Source of the DNA: Parietaria judaica
Lineage: Eukaryota; Streptophyta; Magnoliopsida; Rosales; Urticaceae
Direction of reading: 5' to 3'
Length of the DNA stretch: 64,000 nt
NCBI GenBank assembly: GCA_954871525.1
Contig: OX940860.1
Coordinates: 29,668,001-29,732,000, forward strand
This document shows, piece by piece, positions 1 through 12,325 of the stretch. Position numbers and translations under genes: made by a program. The first letter of the stretch is position 1, and each line of letters opens with the position of its first letter. Below the pieces are notes generated by a model. It was not told the origin of the DNA. It was given only the letters and a program-made list of their open reading frames with translations, and ran no database searches.

Positions 1-1895
1 TTTGGTACATAAAATTTAAAAATAATGTTTTAAGAATTATGAAAACTTGAAGGATAATTTTAAAATTTGTGGTATATTAGAGGATATTTTATGACGTTTC
101 CCTTTGTAATTGTAACGAATATGTGGGAAATTTTTATTTTGTCAAGGTATTAATCATAGATTTGGAAAATTATTTCTTAAATCAAAAATATTAATTACTA
201 TAAAAAAAAAAAAAAAAAAACTAGTCCAATATTGATTCATCGAGATTTCAACGAATATCACGATTTCCCGTGAAAAAAAAAAATATTAAAACGTTTGACA
301 CATATTACATGATAATATTGGGAATGTTCATATTTTTCAGACAAATTTGTAAATAAAATAAGTCATACATATTACATAATACATACTATTATTCATGAGA
401 TTTTAAGTTCTAAATTAAATATGTATGAATCTTTTTAATTTTTCATAATATTATTCTATATTTGTTGTAGTTGGTTAGAAACATATATTAGGTTGAATCA
501 AAGTAAAAATTTAAGTTTCATATTAGTTTACTTGTGAATTTGTGATTTTAATGATACATTGTTGATGAAATTAATTAATTTTTTTATTTCATGATTGAAT
601 ATCAATGAAATAAGATTGTGTGATTTTTTTTTTTTTTTTTTTGCAGATTTAGGTAATGTTTTAGGGTTTTTCCGAATTGTTATTTAAGTGCGCCAAAAGT
701 AATCGTATTTTAGAAATTGGTAAATTTGAGCTATATTATATATATATATAATCATGTAATTTATTTTTGCAACATTGTATGTAATTGAGAAATTGTGATT
801 TTGACATAATTTGTTTTTAATTGGACGTTTTTACGAATTGTCTTATAATTGCGGCATAAGTACACAACTTTCGGAAAACATGGTGAATTTGAGCTAGTTC
901 TTTATTATTATTTTTTGTATAACTTCAATTGGAAAAATTGTATATAATTTATAATTGATGAGTTTGAAATATTTTATTTTGTAATTTTACGTTTTCCTAA
1001 ATTATTCAATTATTGCGGCAAAAGTACATGTTATTTTTTTTGGAAATTTGTTAAATTGAGCTAGTTCTTCAAAAAAATTCGATGTAATTTCATTTTTTTT
1101 ACATTGTATATAATTGAGAAACAATCCGCCAAGGTAGTTGGGAAGCAGTCCGCCATCACACGTTCAACTGATTATATTCCGTCAGTATTGACTATTTGTT
1201 TGCGTTTATATTTGTGTTTATGATACTTGATTTGTGTTTATGTTTTGTACGAGACTTGGTTTATTTTTATGTTTTGCATGAGACTTTTATGTTTTTGTTT
1301 TGTGACTTTAGTATTTTATGTTATATTTAAGAAAATATTTTACAATTTTTTCATCGATAAATCCATCGATAAGTACGGATAAGTTTTGATAACGGAAACG
1401 ATATATTTTATAGGTTTTTCATCGATAAATCCATCGGCAACCAATTAGTCCATCGATAATGGTAAACGATTTATCGGCCAAAACGATAACCAAATTCTTG
1501 GTTTTAGATATTTGATGGTTAAATACTATTATAAATTATAAGCTTGAGAATTTAATTGAATACTTGTACTCATAGGATTTATTTATAATTTTTTTATTAC
1601 CATATGAGATTATATATGTACTTTATAATAAGTAAATATTCTTAATATAATATTGTACAAAACTCGTCGGTAAATTACCGGTTTATCATCGATAAATACG
1701 GATACCAAAAAATGTTTTTCTTATAAAATATATTTTGATAATTCATGGGTAAGTGATAAACTAACAATAAATAAACCGTAAACGAACTTTGAGAGTAGAA
1801 TAAGGCAGGGGATTCCTAGCCTCCCAATAAAAATAAAAGGAAACGTGGGATCAGAACCAGATTGGAATTGGATAATATTTGATTTTGCCCAAGAG
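1..1895. repeat. AT-rich intergenic DNA with diverged repeats
   Basis: No gene was recognised here. Three diverged tandem copies of a unit of about 160 bp lie near 660-735, 825-905 and 985-1070. Each has a phrase like 'cgaattgt...attgcggcaaaagtac' followed by 'ttgagctagttctt'. Between 1340 and 1710 the phrase 'atcgataaatccatcg' and variants recur at least four times, in both orientations, as in old non-autonomous DNA transposons. The last ~100 bp should hold the PPOX promoter and 5' leader, but no clear TATA box was assigned. Confidence 0.5.
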
Positions 1896-4058
1896 ATGAC
1901 CTGCATTTGGGCGACGGAGCTGCCCCTCTTCGCCAAACCGCGCCCAGCCGGACGGCCCAGACTCCGCTGCTCCGTGGCGGGCAGCCAGCTGAGCAGCGCA
2001 CAGCAGTACCAGGGCGGGGCGAGCGTGGCCGAGACTGTCGTGGTGGGCGGAGGCATTAGCGGCCTCTGCATTGCGCAGGCGCTGGCCACCAAGCACCCCG
2101 CCGCCGCCCCCAACCTGGTCCTCACGGAGGCCAACGCCCGCGTCGGTGGCAACATCACCACTCGCCGCGACGACGATGGCTATCTCTGGGAAGAGGGCCC
2201 CAACAGCTTCCAGCCTTCCGACCCCATGCTCACCATGGCTGTAAGTAAACGCTCCTCTTTCTTCCACTGCCAATTCCAAAGAGAATATTAGCTCAATTCG
2301 TTGCGGGGCAGGTGGACAGTGGTCTGAAAAATGATCTGGTCCTGGGAGACCCCGACGCCCCGCGGTTCGTGCTGTGGAACGGGAAGCTGAGGCCGGTCCC
2401 GGGCGGCCTCGCTGATCTGCCATTCTTCGACTTGATGAGCATCCCCGGGAAGCTTCGCGCGGGTCTGGGCGCCCTCGGCATTCGCCCTCCGCCTCCAGTT
2501 CGTCCCCTCCTCTCTTTCCCCTTCCTCTCTCTATTCCCCATTTCTCTAAATCTCGAGAAAGGTGACATGACAGGGACACGAGGAGTCCGTGGAGGACTTC
2601 GTGCGTCGCAACCTCGGCGACGAGGTCTTCGAACGCTTGATTGAGCCCTTCTGTTCAGGTCGGTCCATCGTTCAAGTAGAACAACTCCCAGTGAAGACCA
2701 TGACTAGTTATGTATATATAAATTGCAGGTGTGTATGCGGGCGATCCTTCAAAATTGAGCATGAAAGCGGCATTCGGTAAAGTTTGGAAGCTGGAGCAGA
2801 AGGGAGGAAGCATTATAGGTGGAACTTTGAAAGCAATCCAGGAGAGAAATCAAGTTCAGAAACCACCTAGAGATCCGTAAATATAATATTATCTATATAT
2901 TATTGGAGCTATTCGAATGTATGCTTACTAATTAATGAATATTCTTCTAGGCGTCTACCTAAGCCGAAGGGCCAAACAGTTGGATCTTTCAGAGAAGGAC
3001 TTGCTATGTTACCAAATGCAATTTCCAAAAGGTATTGTCTTGAATCTTGATAGAATACTGCTCTTTTAATAAATAACTAAATATAAATGATAATTTTGGC
3101 AGTTTGGGTGGGAAGGTGAAGTTAAGTTGGAAGCTTTCTGGTATTAGTAAGTTGGATAATGGTCTGTTCGAGTTGGCATATGAAACACCAGAAGGCCCGG
3201 TGACGCTACTGAGTAAAAGTGTAATCCTGACCGTGCCGTCCTACATTGCCAGTGGCCTCTTGCGCCCTCTCTCCGTATGTTTTATTTCTACAAAAACCGC
3301 ACTTACTAGTCGAGAGACATGATACTCACTGCTCGTGTTTGCCAGGCTGCCGCTGCGGATTCTCTCTCCAAGTTCTATTACCCGCCCGTGGCGTCCGTGA
3401 CGCTTTCATATCCAAAGGATGCAATTCGAGCAGAGTGCTTGGTCGACGGAGAACTCAAGGGCTTTGGCCAACTTCACCCGCGCAGCCAAGGGGTTGAAAC
3501 TCTAGGTGAAGTTGCAATCATCTTCAAGGGTCCTTTTGCTGCCAATTTAGCTTCACATCGTTTTGTATTTTGATACAGGAACCATATACAGCTCATCTCT
3601 CTTCCCTAACCGAGCACCGCCGGGGAAAGTGCTACTTCTAAACTACATCGGAGGTGCCACGAACACCGGCATTTTGTCCAAGGTAAGAGACGAACTTGGC
3701 TTTTGTTTTGAGCCTGAAGAGGTGTGATGAATGAGAAGGAACGACATTGTGTTGGCAGACGGAGGGCGAGCTGGTGGAGGCGGTGGACAGGGATCTGCGG
3801 AAAATGGTGATAAAGCCGAAAGCAGGGGAGCCGCGAGCAGTGGGCGTGAGAGTGTGGCCGCAGGCAATACCGCAGTTCACCATCGGCCATCTGGACGACC
3901 TCGAAGCGGCCAGAGCGGCTCTCTCGGGCAGCGGAATGCAGGGCCTCTTTCTGGGCGGCAACTACGTGTCGGGAGTGGCGCTGGGCCGCTGCGTGGAAGG
4001 AGCTTACGAGGTCGCCACGGAGGTCGCGGCCTATCTCTCCCAGTACTCGTACAAGTGA
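1896..4058 (+). CDS. PPOX1: Protoporphyrinogen IX oxidase, plastid type
   Basis: FAD-dependent oxidase that converts protoporphyrinogen IX to protoporphyrin IX, the last step shared by heme and chlorophyll synthesis, in plastids. Nine exons join in frame: 1896-2240, 2312-2497, 2574-2658, 2729-2876, 2951-3031, 3103-3274, 3346-3505, 3579-3682 and 3759-4058. They give 526 aa, close to the ~537 aa of Arabidopsis PPOX1. The first ~45 residues resemble a short transit peptide. The dinucleotide-binding motif GGGISGL is at residues 51-57, and the family blocks [27 protein letters not shown] and the C-terminal [20 protein letters not shown] are all present. All introns are short GT-AG introns. The ATG at 1896 was chosen because residues upstream of it look like untranslated leader. 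No lesion was seen. Confidence 0.95.
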
Positions 4059-4637
4059 AGATAAAGGCTTCAAATTTTGTATGTGTTGAGTAGTCAAAAA
4101 TTGATTGATAAGGAGTAGCGCCGAAAGAAAAGGATCGGCGATTGAGGTGCTTTTTCAGTTTATCAACTGGCGGTAGGGATTGTGGGGAACAGCTTTCTCT
4201 TTTCATATCTGCTTTACGTGTGTATCGATGTTTGTTCCTAGATTTGGCGTTGAAGTGAGTGAAAAACATAATAATGTAATGTGTTCGAGACAAGAAAGAA
4301 TTCAATGGCTTGTCCCCGGGTGTATTAATTGAATGGCTCCATGCGATGAACACAGCTCCAAGCGTCGAGGCATTTGTCCACGCCTTGTCCACCAAACATT
4401 TTGTCTTCTCTTTTCTTTTCAAAAAGACCAAAATGGGTGGCGGTTACTGTACCACATTCTCTTGGAAATCACACAACCAAATTATGCGACATGTGTGGCT
4501 GTCGGGTGAGGAGACACAAGTGCCTCCTATATCCCAAACAGACGACTCATTTTTTGTCTGCTTCTCCTCCTCTTTATATGTACATACAGAGAGAGAGTAG
4601 ACACACACAAACCACATTGGCATTCACTACACCAACA

Positions 4638-5215
4638 ATGAGGCGATCCTGGTCTAGCAGTTCTTCTTCGACGAGTCCCAGGAGTAGGAGCAGAAGCTCC
4701 TCCAAACGAACCTCTAACACCGCGACGGATCTTGACCTCGGCCTCTCCATGTTCACCACCACCGACACCGACAATGACGCCTCTCTCTTTGTCAAGGTCT
4801 ACATGGAAGGCCACCCCATCGGCCGCAAGCTTGACATTCTCGCCCACCATTGCTATCAGCAGCTCATCGCTACTCTCGACCACATGTTCCAAGCCAACAT
4901 TCTCTGTCCGTTTTCTTTCTTTCTTTCTTTCTTTAAAGTTGCGACAGGCGTTGATGATGTGTGGCTGTGGAACAGGGGGCGAGGAGGCGGAGGCGGAGAA
5001 CTGCAACGAGTTTCACGTGTTGACGTATGAAGACGAGGAAGGCGACTGGCTGATGGTGGGAGACGTTCCTTGGGAGTAAGTCATCTTCATCTTCATCTCA
5101 TGGCACGTACTGCATAACGAATGAATGAATGCTAATGAGGTGCAATGCAATGGTTGGCAGGATGTTCTTGTCTACAGTGAAGAGACTGAAGATCACCAGA
5201 GCTTGTCCCTGCTGA
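4638..5215 (+). CDS. Short non-canonical Aux/IAA protein, IAA32/34-like
   Basis: Likely a nuclear transcriptional co-repressor that binds auxin response factors through a PB1 domain. Three exons, 4638-4905, 4976-5075 and 5161-5215, encode 140 aa. Residues 1-30 are Ser/Arg-rich. They are followed by LDLGLSM, an LxLxL (EAR-type) repression motif. The PB1 part (domains III and IV) starts at [16 protein letters not shown] and ends with [17 protein letters not shown] and [14 protein letters not shown]. The domain II degron core (GWPPV) is absent, as in the IAA32/IAA34 group, so TIR1-dependent turnover is not expected (inference). The first intron contains a (TTTC)n tract and its acceptor at 4974-4975 was chosen by frame. 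The protein is shorter than most Aux/IAAs. The EAR assignment rests on motif only. Confidence 0.82.
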
Positions 5216-5661
5216 TTTGGTGTCATGTACATCGCTCCATGTATACTTCCATTACGATCAACCTCAAAATATTAGGCTTAGAAGCTCAACATTGTCACTC
5301 CTTTTTTTTTAGTTAATTTTATAGAAAGATGAGTTCAGATAGATGTTGACTAGATTTTGTGCGGAGAAAATGGCAATTCTCTCAGTTCATGTACTCTCTC
5401 TCTAACATTAGTAGACAGTTCTCCAAAGTTGGCCCATTCATATTTGTTGTGTTAGCATATAATATATATGAGGTGAATATTAATATTATATTCAACATAT
5501 ATGACTGAGGGATATTATATTATATTATATTGCATGTCTAGTCACAAACACTTCACTGAAAGTGCCGTTCAATGAATCCGCAAAACAATAAACAGAAAAC
5601 TGAGTGGATTAGTATTTATTTATTAGGGGGTTGACCAGAAACTGAACTAGGCAATGAAGAT
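5216..5661. other. Tail-to-tail intergenic spacer
   Basis: This spacer lies between the converging 3' ends of the Aux/IAA and chitinase genes. It is AT-rich with short TA runs near 5460-5530. Nothing beyond likely 3' untranslated sequence was seen. Confidence 0.5.
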
Positions 5662-6468
5662 TTAGAAGTGCTTCTGATAAGCACAATCTAGATTAGGTCC
5701 TGTATGGACGCGGAAGAGCTCAGCGTATCTCTGAAAGTAGCCGATGCGATCCGCCACGCGGGCGTCATTGGGGATCCCGCACTCGAGCCCGCCATTGATG
5801 ATGTTGGTAACGAGGCCGTAGCCAGCGGTGCGGTTGGCCGCAATGTCCGCGGGGGAGGGCACGTAAGACCCCACCATCACTTGATGGCAGGACGGCTTAG
5901 GGCTCTGCGGAGTCATCCAGAACCACAGGGCCGTCTTGAAGGCGATGGCGGCGTCACGGGCCACTATGTCAGGGTCTCCGAGGCCGTCGAAGCCCAAGGC
6001 ACGCCCGGCAGGGCCGTAGTTGAAGTTCCACGAGAGCTGGATGGGGCCGCGCCCTTTGTAGGACTTTCCGGGGGCACAGGGCCACTGGCTGCTTGAGGCG
6101 TCGCAGTAGACGCTCTGCGGGCTCACCTCCTCCTTGAAGCAGAGCCCCCACGCATAGGGCCCGTCGGGGGCGGTGGCCCAGCCCCCCGTAGTCTCGTGAG
6201 AGATCTGTGCCAGAAAGGCCGCAATCTCGCGCCTCCTTGTTGCTCGGCTGCCGCATGACCCGAAAGCAGGGAAGCGCGCAGCAGCGGCCAGGAAGGCCTC
6301 GTATGAGTAGAAGTTGTTGGCAGGGCATGCAGCGTCGTCCTTGTGCAGGAACAAGCTGTCAAACCGCTGCTTGCTAACCAAAGCCGAGACGTGTGACCGC
6401 CGCGCCTGGGCCGTGGCGCTCAGCCATGTGACTGCAATCATGGCCCAGAGGGTGATAAGAGAAGACAT
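5662..6468 (-). CDS. GH19 endochitinase, class II-like, intronless
   Basis: Secreted glycoside hydrolase family 19 enzyme that cleaves internal beta-1,4 GlcNAc bonds of chitin, usually a defence protein. One uninterrupted frame of 268 aa. Residues 1-22 form a hydrophobic signal peptide ending in ATAQA. There is no hevein chitin-binding domain and no Pro-rich hinge, so the architecture is class II. The two catalytic acids are visible in [19 protein letters not shown] and in the following CFKEEVSP. The blocks [25 protein letters not shown], shortened here to the core [11 protein letters not shown], and [11 protein letters not shown] are intact. The usual Cys in NYGPCGRA is Ala here, so one disulfide may be missing. 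A TTATAAG element lies about 40 bp upstream of the ATG. The genes on both sides are unrelated. Confidence 0.93.
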   Translation of the reverse strand: MSSLITLWAMIAVTWLSATAQARRSHVSALVSKQRFDSLFLHKDDAACPANNFYSYEAFLAAAARFPAFGSCGSRATRRREIAAFLAQISHETTGGWATAPDGPYAWGLCFKEEVSPQSVYCDASSSQWPCAPGKSYKGRGPIQLSWNFNYGPAGRALGFDGLGDPDIVARDAAIAFKTALWFWMTPQSPKPSCHQVMVGSYVPSPADIAANRTAGYGLVTNIINGGLECGIPNDARVADRIGYFQRYAELFRVHTGPNLDCAYQKHF

Positions 6469-6878
6469 GTTGGGATGATTGTTGAGATGGAGAAACTGAG
6501 GGGTCTTATAAGTGCACGCCCATTGACATTATGTAGTAAAATAATAATAGGAAAAGGACGTGCATCAACATGGATAATCATAAAGTCAGCGGTCAAATTT
6601 TGACTTGGCTTGCTTCTCATCGATCTGTTTAATATGTGTCGTTGAATAAGGACAAAGTATTTGACCAGACCTGGTCAGTAACCATAGTGGAAGAACGGTG
6701 ATTATAATTAAGTAAAAGAAAGAAGAAAACGATGATGATAAAAATACTCAACGCTGACGCAGCCCCAAATACTATACCCAAGAATCAACTTAGTCTTTTG
6801 ACATGAACTAAGTTACAGTATAGCTATACAACAAATTCAAGCGTTTCCTCCCGTGTTTTAGGGCAAGGAGTGCGAGTC
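6469..6878. other. Chitinase upstream region and SecA 3' flank
   Basis: This spacer contains the promoter side of the minus-strand chitinase gene, with a TTATAAG box at 6505-6512, and the 3' flank of SecA. Nothing else was recognised. Confidence 0.45.
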
Positions 6879-8298
6879 TTACGCGCTCGCAGCAGCAGAA
6901 GATGACTCAACATTCTCCTCCGTTGCAATCCCGTTTGAGTTCTTCTCTTGTCTTTCATCTTCGTCCTTCTTTACCATCACCGGTTGAAACTGCGATCGGG
7001 AAATTGAACTAGTGGGTATGGAGCACATCGAAGCATGTCGTACGATAGAGCATTGAAATAAGAACCTGATATATGGAATAGATGACGTTTCTTCTGAGCT
7101 GACCCATCATTTCTACGAAGAGATTGTAGCCTTCCAATTTGTACTCGATCAGCGGGTCTCTTTGTGCATATCCTCGTAGGCTTACAGCCTGCTGCACGAA
7201 CTTGAGCGCTTGGAGGTGTTCTTTCCATAAGCGATCGATATTGCTCAATATCAAGAATCTTTCCGCTTCCTTCATCAGACCCGGTGCTTCCTTTTCCACT
7301 AAATCCTGATACACAAATGTTCATACAAGCGAGATCAGTTTTAACCATAAGTATCAAATTATACTGAAGAAGTTCAAGTTTGGTAGGTTCAGCACAAACC
7401 CTTTTCTGTAAGTAAGCTTGGCGGCCACGAAGACGGAGGTAATCTTGCAACTCCTCATAGCTCGGTCCATTAGTCCTCAGCAACTCCGGTGTCAGGTCAC
7501 CCAACAGATAGCAATACCTAAATTAATGGCCATAAGGCAAAGCCAAATCTAATAAGGATATTCACTTGTAGGAGTACCAGTAAGAAAAGGGTAAAGTGAA
7601 GAATCACAAGAATATATTTGGAGCTTACTGCTGGAGCTTAGCTATGAGCTTCTCGAGATCCCAGCTTTCTTTTGGGGCCTCCGAACTAACATTTGCCTAT
7701 GTATCACCGAGTCTCTCGTATTTAAGTCCGTGTTTTTCAATTCAAAAATACAAAACAGTGCGGAATTCTTTTGGAATATACCTGCAATATGTCATCCATT
7801 GTCAATTCGGCATATTCAATGATAAGAGATTCAAGGCTATCAGATTGAAGAGCCCTCCTTCTTTCAGTGTATAGACGGTCTCGTTGGCTGTTTAGAACCT
7901 CATCAAACTCGAAGAGCTGCTTCCTGATATCGAAAAAGTAACTTTCCACTTTCCGCTGAGCTTCATCTAGGGCTTTCGTAAGCATCTGGGACTCAATTGG
8001 TAGGTCTTCCACTCTAAAGGCTCTCATTAAACCCTGAAAGCAGCAAGACCGAGAAAAGCCTATAAGACTCTTTTCTAAGCATGTGAAATGTGGATAACAA
8101 CTAAAGTTCAAACCTTGATTCGATCTCCGCCAAAAACACGAAAGAGGTTGTCTTCAAGACTCAAGAAGAAGCGTGAACTTCCAGCATCTCCTTGGCGACC
8201 GCTTCGACCACGCAGCTGCATAAGGGTTAACTGTGAGATTAATTTTTCTGCCTAACATGCAAAAAGCTAATCGATAACACTTTGAAAATAGAGTTAAA

Positions 8299-8354
<56 letters not shown>

Positions 8355-11300
8355 AGGAGTCCGGACTCTGGCCTATATAGCCGGGCCAGTTTACAAACCG
8401 TTGTTTGTCCACAGAGTATCTATAAAACCATTCTTTTTCCTTGCATTGTAATTTTATCTTTATCAATATAACCGTTGTTTCTTGAAAGAAAAAAAAAAAA
8501 AACACTTCATTTTGTTTTCATTTTTATAGTTAAAGTCATTTGTGACAGTTGAATGATATTAGTGAGGAATATTACATTAGTTTCTAAAAGGTATCTTTCA
8601 TAAAACCATTCTTCGTAGGATTGAAACTTCACTTACAATTTATTACTTGAACGCGATATATTTAACTACAGCAGAGTCCGACTAGCCAAGCAAAGATACT
8701 GCTTAATAAAAAGCCTGTTACCTGATTGTCAATGCGTCGAGATTCGTGTCGCTCTGTACCCACTACATGTAGTCCACCAGCCGACACAACCTGCAATAAC
8801 TCTCAAAAGCTCAGGACCAGTATTGATCCCAGCTCTGAAAAACAGATGGTAATACTGAAAACAAACCTTCTGTCGTTCTTCTTCTGTGTAAATCTTATAT
8901 TCTTTAACAATTTCCTTAAAAGCATTCCTCAGCCTGCTTATAACTTCATCCTCAGCGGGGCCCTACAAATGTAGTGAGAAAATGGACAACTCAGGAATAT
9001 AAAAAGGCCTTCAAATAAGTTATGCAGTTTCCTTAACAATAGAAAAGGAGGACTAAAAGCTCGCGAAAAATTCTTTAGATAATGACCTTCTCACAGGAAT
9101 AAGAGAGACGCTCCTCCGCTTCAAGCTCAGCCAATGACCTCTTACCCCATGTCTGGACGGCGAACTTCACAGCCTCCTCGGCCAGCTTTTCATTCGTACT
9201 CGATAAGATGCATGGAAATATTTTCTCATTTACCTGCAAGTTAAATCACTCTAAGCTTCCTCAGAAAACTCCGGTAGTATATAATCAAATTCGTAAAATT
9301 AAGACTAAGACCAGACCAGACCTTCCATGTCTTCTTCGGAGGAAGTTTCTTAATTGATACAATGCCTTCAACTGGCTTAACAACACTGCAATTAAAGAGT
9401 AAATATCAGAATAACTCATAGGAATTTCACTACATGAAACTTAGAAGATACCTTGGCATTAACATCTCTCTGAGCTTTAACCTTGCCATGAATTCGGCAT
9501 TACCACCAAGAATTATATCTGTTCCACGACCAGCCATATTCGTCGCAATTGTTACGGCTCCAAGTCGCCCACTCTGCGCTACGATTTCTGCTTCTCTTTC
9601 CACATTTTCTGGTTTTGCGTTTAGAACCTTTGAAGTTTCAAGTACAAAGAAGAATAAAGTTAGCTTTTATTTTTTTTTCTTTCTTTAATGTGATATTTTA
9701 CAGAAAGTTGGTACCTCATGGGGTATTCCAGATTCTTTGAGTTGCTTAGCCAAAGAGTCACTCTGCTCAACACTTGTAGTGCCAACAAGTACTGGCCTAC
9801 CTGTCTTGTGCATTCTAGAAATCTCTACCACCACGGCTCTCCATTTTCCCGACGTTGCTCTGAATACTACATCCGACTCATCCTGACAAAATTAGTGAAA
9901 GAGAAAAAGCAGAATTTCAAAAATATGCAGTACGACAGAGGACTGTTAATCTCAACCCCGCCTTTCAAGACTCGAGGATAAAGCTACACGATCACAATAT
10001 ACCTTTCTTATCATAGGCTTATTGGTAGGAACCACTGTAACCTTTAGCTTGTATATACTCTCAAACTCGTTGCTTTCCGTGGCTGCAGTACCGGTCATTC
10101 CACAGAGTTTTGGGAACTATCGAGATGAATAGAAAACCGAGGTGAGATCACAATAGATATACAAGGATCAGATGCGTTGAGAGAACCTGTAGAAAGAAGT
10201 TCTGGTAGCTAATTGACGCCAGCGTTACGGTTTCCATTTGGATGGGCAGACTTTCTTTTGCTTCGACGGCCTGGTGAAGTCCGTCGCTCCATCTCCTTCC
10301 CTAGATGATTGGTTATTCTTAGCATCAAGTATTTTGAACAGCAATGGGTGGGGAAGATTACCTGCATAACTCGACCAGTAAACTCATCCACGATAAAGAC
10401 CTCCTTGCCTCGAATGATGTAGTTTACGTCTCTCAGAAATAACTCCTTTGCTTTTATAGCATTCAGAACAAAGGATGCCCATTGTTCTCGGGGATCATAC
10501 AAGTCCTTTACGCCTAAAATCTCTTCAGCATCTTCATAACCCTGTTCTGTAAGTAGAACCGATTTCTGCTTTTCATCAACCTGCTCACAACACAACACGA
10601 AGGCAAGTGCTCTTTACATTGACATTCAAAAAACTCGTAGAGGCTATAAGCTAACATATGCTTACGGTGTAATGTATATCCTGCTCGAAGGCTGCTGCTA
10701 TTTTGGCAGCCTTGTAATAGCGGTCGCTAGGCTTTTCGGAAGGCCCGGAAATGATGAGGGGTGTTCTTGCTTCGTCGATGAGGATGGAATCCACCTCGTC
10801 GATCACGCAGTAGTTAAAGTTCCTCATAACAAGCTCGTCCACACTCTGTAAATTGCACACATAAACATTCAGCTAGGGCGGTAGAAGCGAGCCGAGTAAG
10901 TCTGCGAGCAAGAATGACTTTCCGTGGCAAGATTGTCTCTCAAGAAATCAAAACCGAGCTCGCTGTTGGTGACGTAGGTAATGTCACACAAGTAGTTGTC
11001 TTTCCTCTGTTGGCTGGTCATATCCTCTGCCGAACGGAGAAGATGAGACAGAGCAGCATAATGAAGAAGGAAGCTGACAGAGAGAGAGAGAGGGATCGTA
11101 CGTTGGATGAGGCCAACTTTGAGACCAAGAAAGCGAGGGACTTGGCCCACCCACTCGCAGTCGCGGCGGGCAAGATAGTCGTTGACGGTGACGACGTGGA
11201 CGCCTTTCCCGGTCAAAGCGTTCAAGTAAGCGGGCAAAATGGCAACCAGAGTCTTCCCTTCGCCGGTTTTCATTTCGGCGATTTCGCCTTTGTGAAGAAC

Positions 11301-11830
11301 CATGCCTCCTATGAGCTGCACGTCGAAGGGACGGAGCCCCAAAACCCTCTTCGAAGCCTCTCTCACCACCGCGAAGGCTTCCTGCGGGGGCGCCACGGAG
11401 ATGAAAACACAGACAGATAGCGTAGGAGTGATCAAGGGAAAGAAGGAGAAGAAGAGCGTACGGGCAGAAGGGAATCCAAAGACTCGCCCTGGAGAAGTCG
11501 CTGACGGAAGACGGCGGTCTTGTCTCGGAGCTCGGAGTCGGACAAGGCGGACATCTGGGCGTCGAAGCGGTTGACGGCGGAGACCGTGGGAGCGTAGAGG
11601 CTTCTGGCGGCTTCGCCGGTGTCGGTGCTCTTGAAGATGCCGCCGAGAAGGCCTCCCAAGGCGGCGACCGCACGCGTTGGGCGCTTGCGATGGGCATGGG
11701 GAGAAGGGAGGAGGAACTGGCTGGTGCGGCGGAAGAAGAGGTGGTTGGGAGAAAGTGGAGTGAGGGGAGACTCCGGGGAGAGAGGAGTCGACGGTGGACA
11801 CGTGGAGAAACCCAGAGCTGTCGCCGCCAT
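6879..11830 (-). pseudogene. SECA1: Plastid SecA1 translocase ATPase, 19 exons, with two apparent lesions
   Basis: SecA ATPase drives protein import into or across thylakoid membranes through SecYE. Exons run from high to low: 11830-11462, 11381-11102, 11026-10923, 10845-10666, 10580-10362, 10300-10187, 10116-10003, 9884-9715, 9627-9452, 9385-9322, 9233-9087, 8962-8867, 8790-8722, 8215-8114, 8033-7782, 7696-7629, 7517-7400, 7305-7066 and 6989-6879. Without the extra 2 bp they give about 996 aa, against 1022 aa in Arabidopsis. A transit peptide (residues 1-60) precedes MKTGEGKT (Walker A), [13 protein letters not shown] (Walker B) and [14 protein letters not shown]. Two lesions were seen. Exon 8 is 170 bp where 168 is expected, because CTCTCT at 9837-9842 adds 2 bp and brings a stop four codons later. 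The donor after exon 3 reads GAAAGT instead of GTAAGT. It may be a decaying copy, or the assembly may contain errors; all other junctions and frames are intact. Confidence 0.85.
8216..8721. repeat. SecA intron 13 with CT/AT microsatellite and poly(A)-tailed fragment
   Basis: This is the longest SecA intron (506 bp). It contains (CT)n at about 8299-8317, running directly into (AT)n at 8318-8352. After that, a segment on the plus strand ends at about 8500 with a poly(A) run preceded by 'tttatcaatataaccg', which looks like the 3' tail of a LINE or SINE copy. The retroposon reading is tentative. Confidence 0.5.
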
Positions 11831-12325
11831 TTGATCAACTCCGGCGACTCTCTCTGGTCCAGTTCAGTCCAGAGCTACGCTACGCTACGCGCACGAGTGA
11901 CAAAGGATAAGGTTTGCATTGATGTGTGATTGTCAGTTATACAAACACTACAATAGTAACTTCAAAGTTTCCGATACTTTCTTGATTTGACTAATGGATA
12001 ACTTACGGAAAGTTCCAAATTTTATTACATCCAAGATGAAACAAATACAATTTCTGCATTCTCCATCGCTCAAAACCGGAAAACTACTCCGGTATTCAGT
12101 TGTATTCTAGCACAAGTTTACTAAGAAGTGCCACTTCAGAGTAAGAATTATAACCCCAGCATCAGGAAAGTTTCAAATCTTATTACATACGAAGTGAAAA
12201 AAATACAATTTCTGTATTCAAATTACGACTCTATAAACTTCAATTCGGCCCTCATTATAATTATCTCAAAACCGGCATTCCAGTTGTATTGAAGCACAAG
12301 ACTACTATGGAATGCTGCTCTCTTG
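11831..12325. repeat. Spacer with a duplicated ~150-bp segment
   Basis: This spacer lies between the SecA start codon and the SEC23 stop codon. A segment at about 12005-12115 containing 'aaatacaatttctgcattc', 'ctcaaaaccgg' and 'cagttgtatt..agcacaag' recurs in diverged form at about 12170-12302. It may be 3' untranslated sequence of SEC23 that was duplicated locally. No coding region was seen. Confidence 0.45.

Noticed and set aside
9715..9884. SecA exon 8 frameshift explained by an extra intron
   Set aside because: No GT-AG pair around the CTCTCT run restores the frame, and conserved residues continue on both sides without gap.
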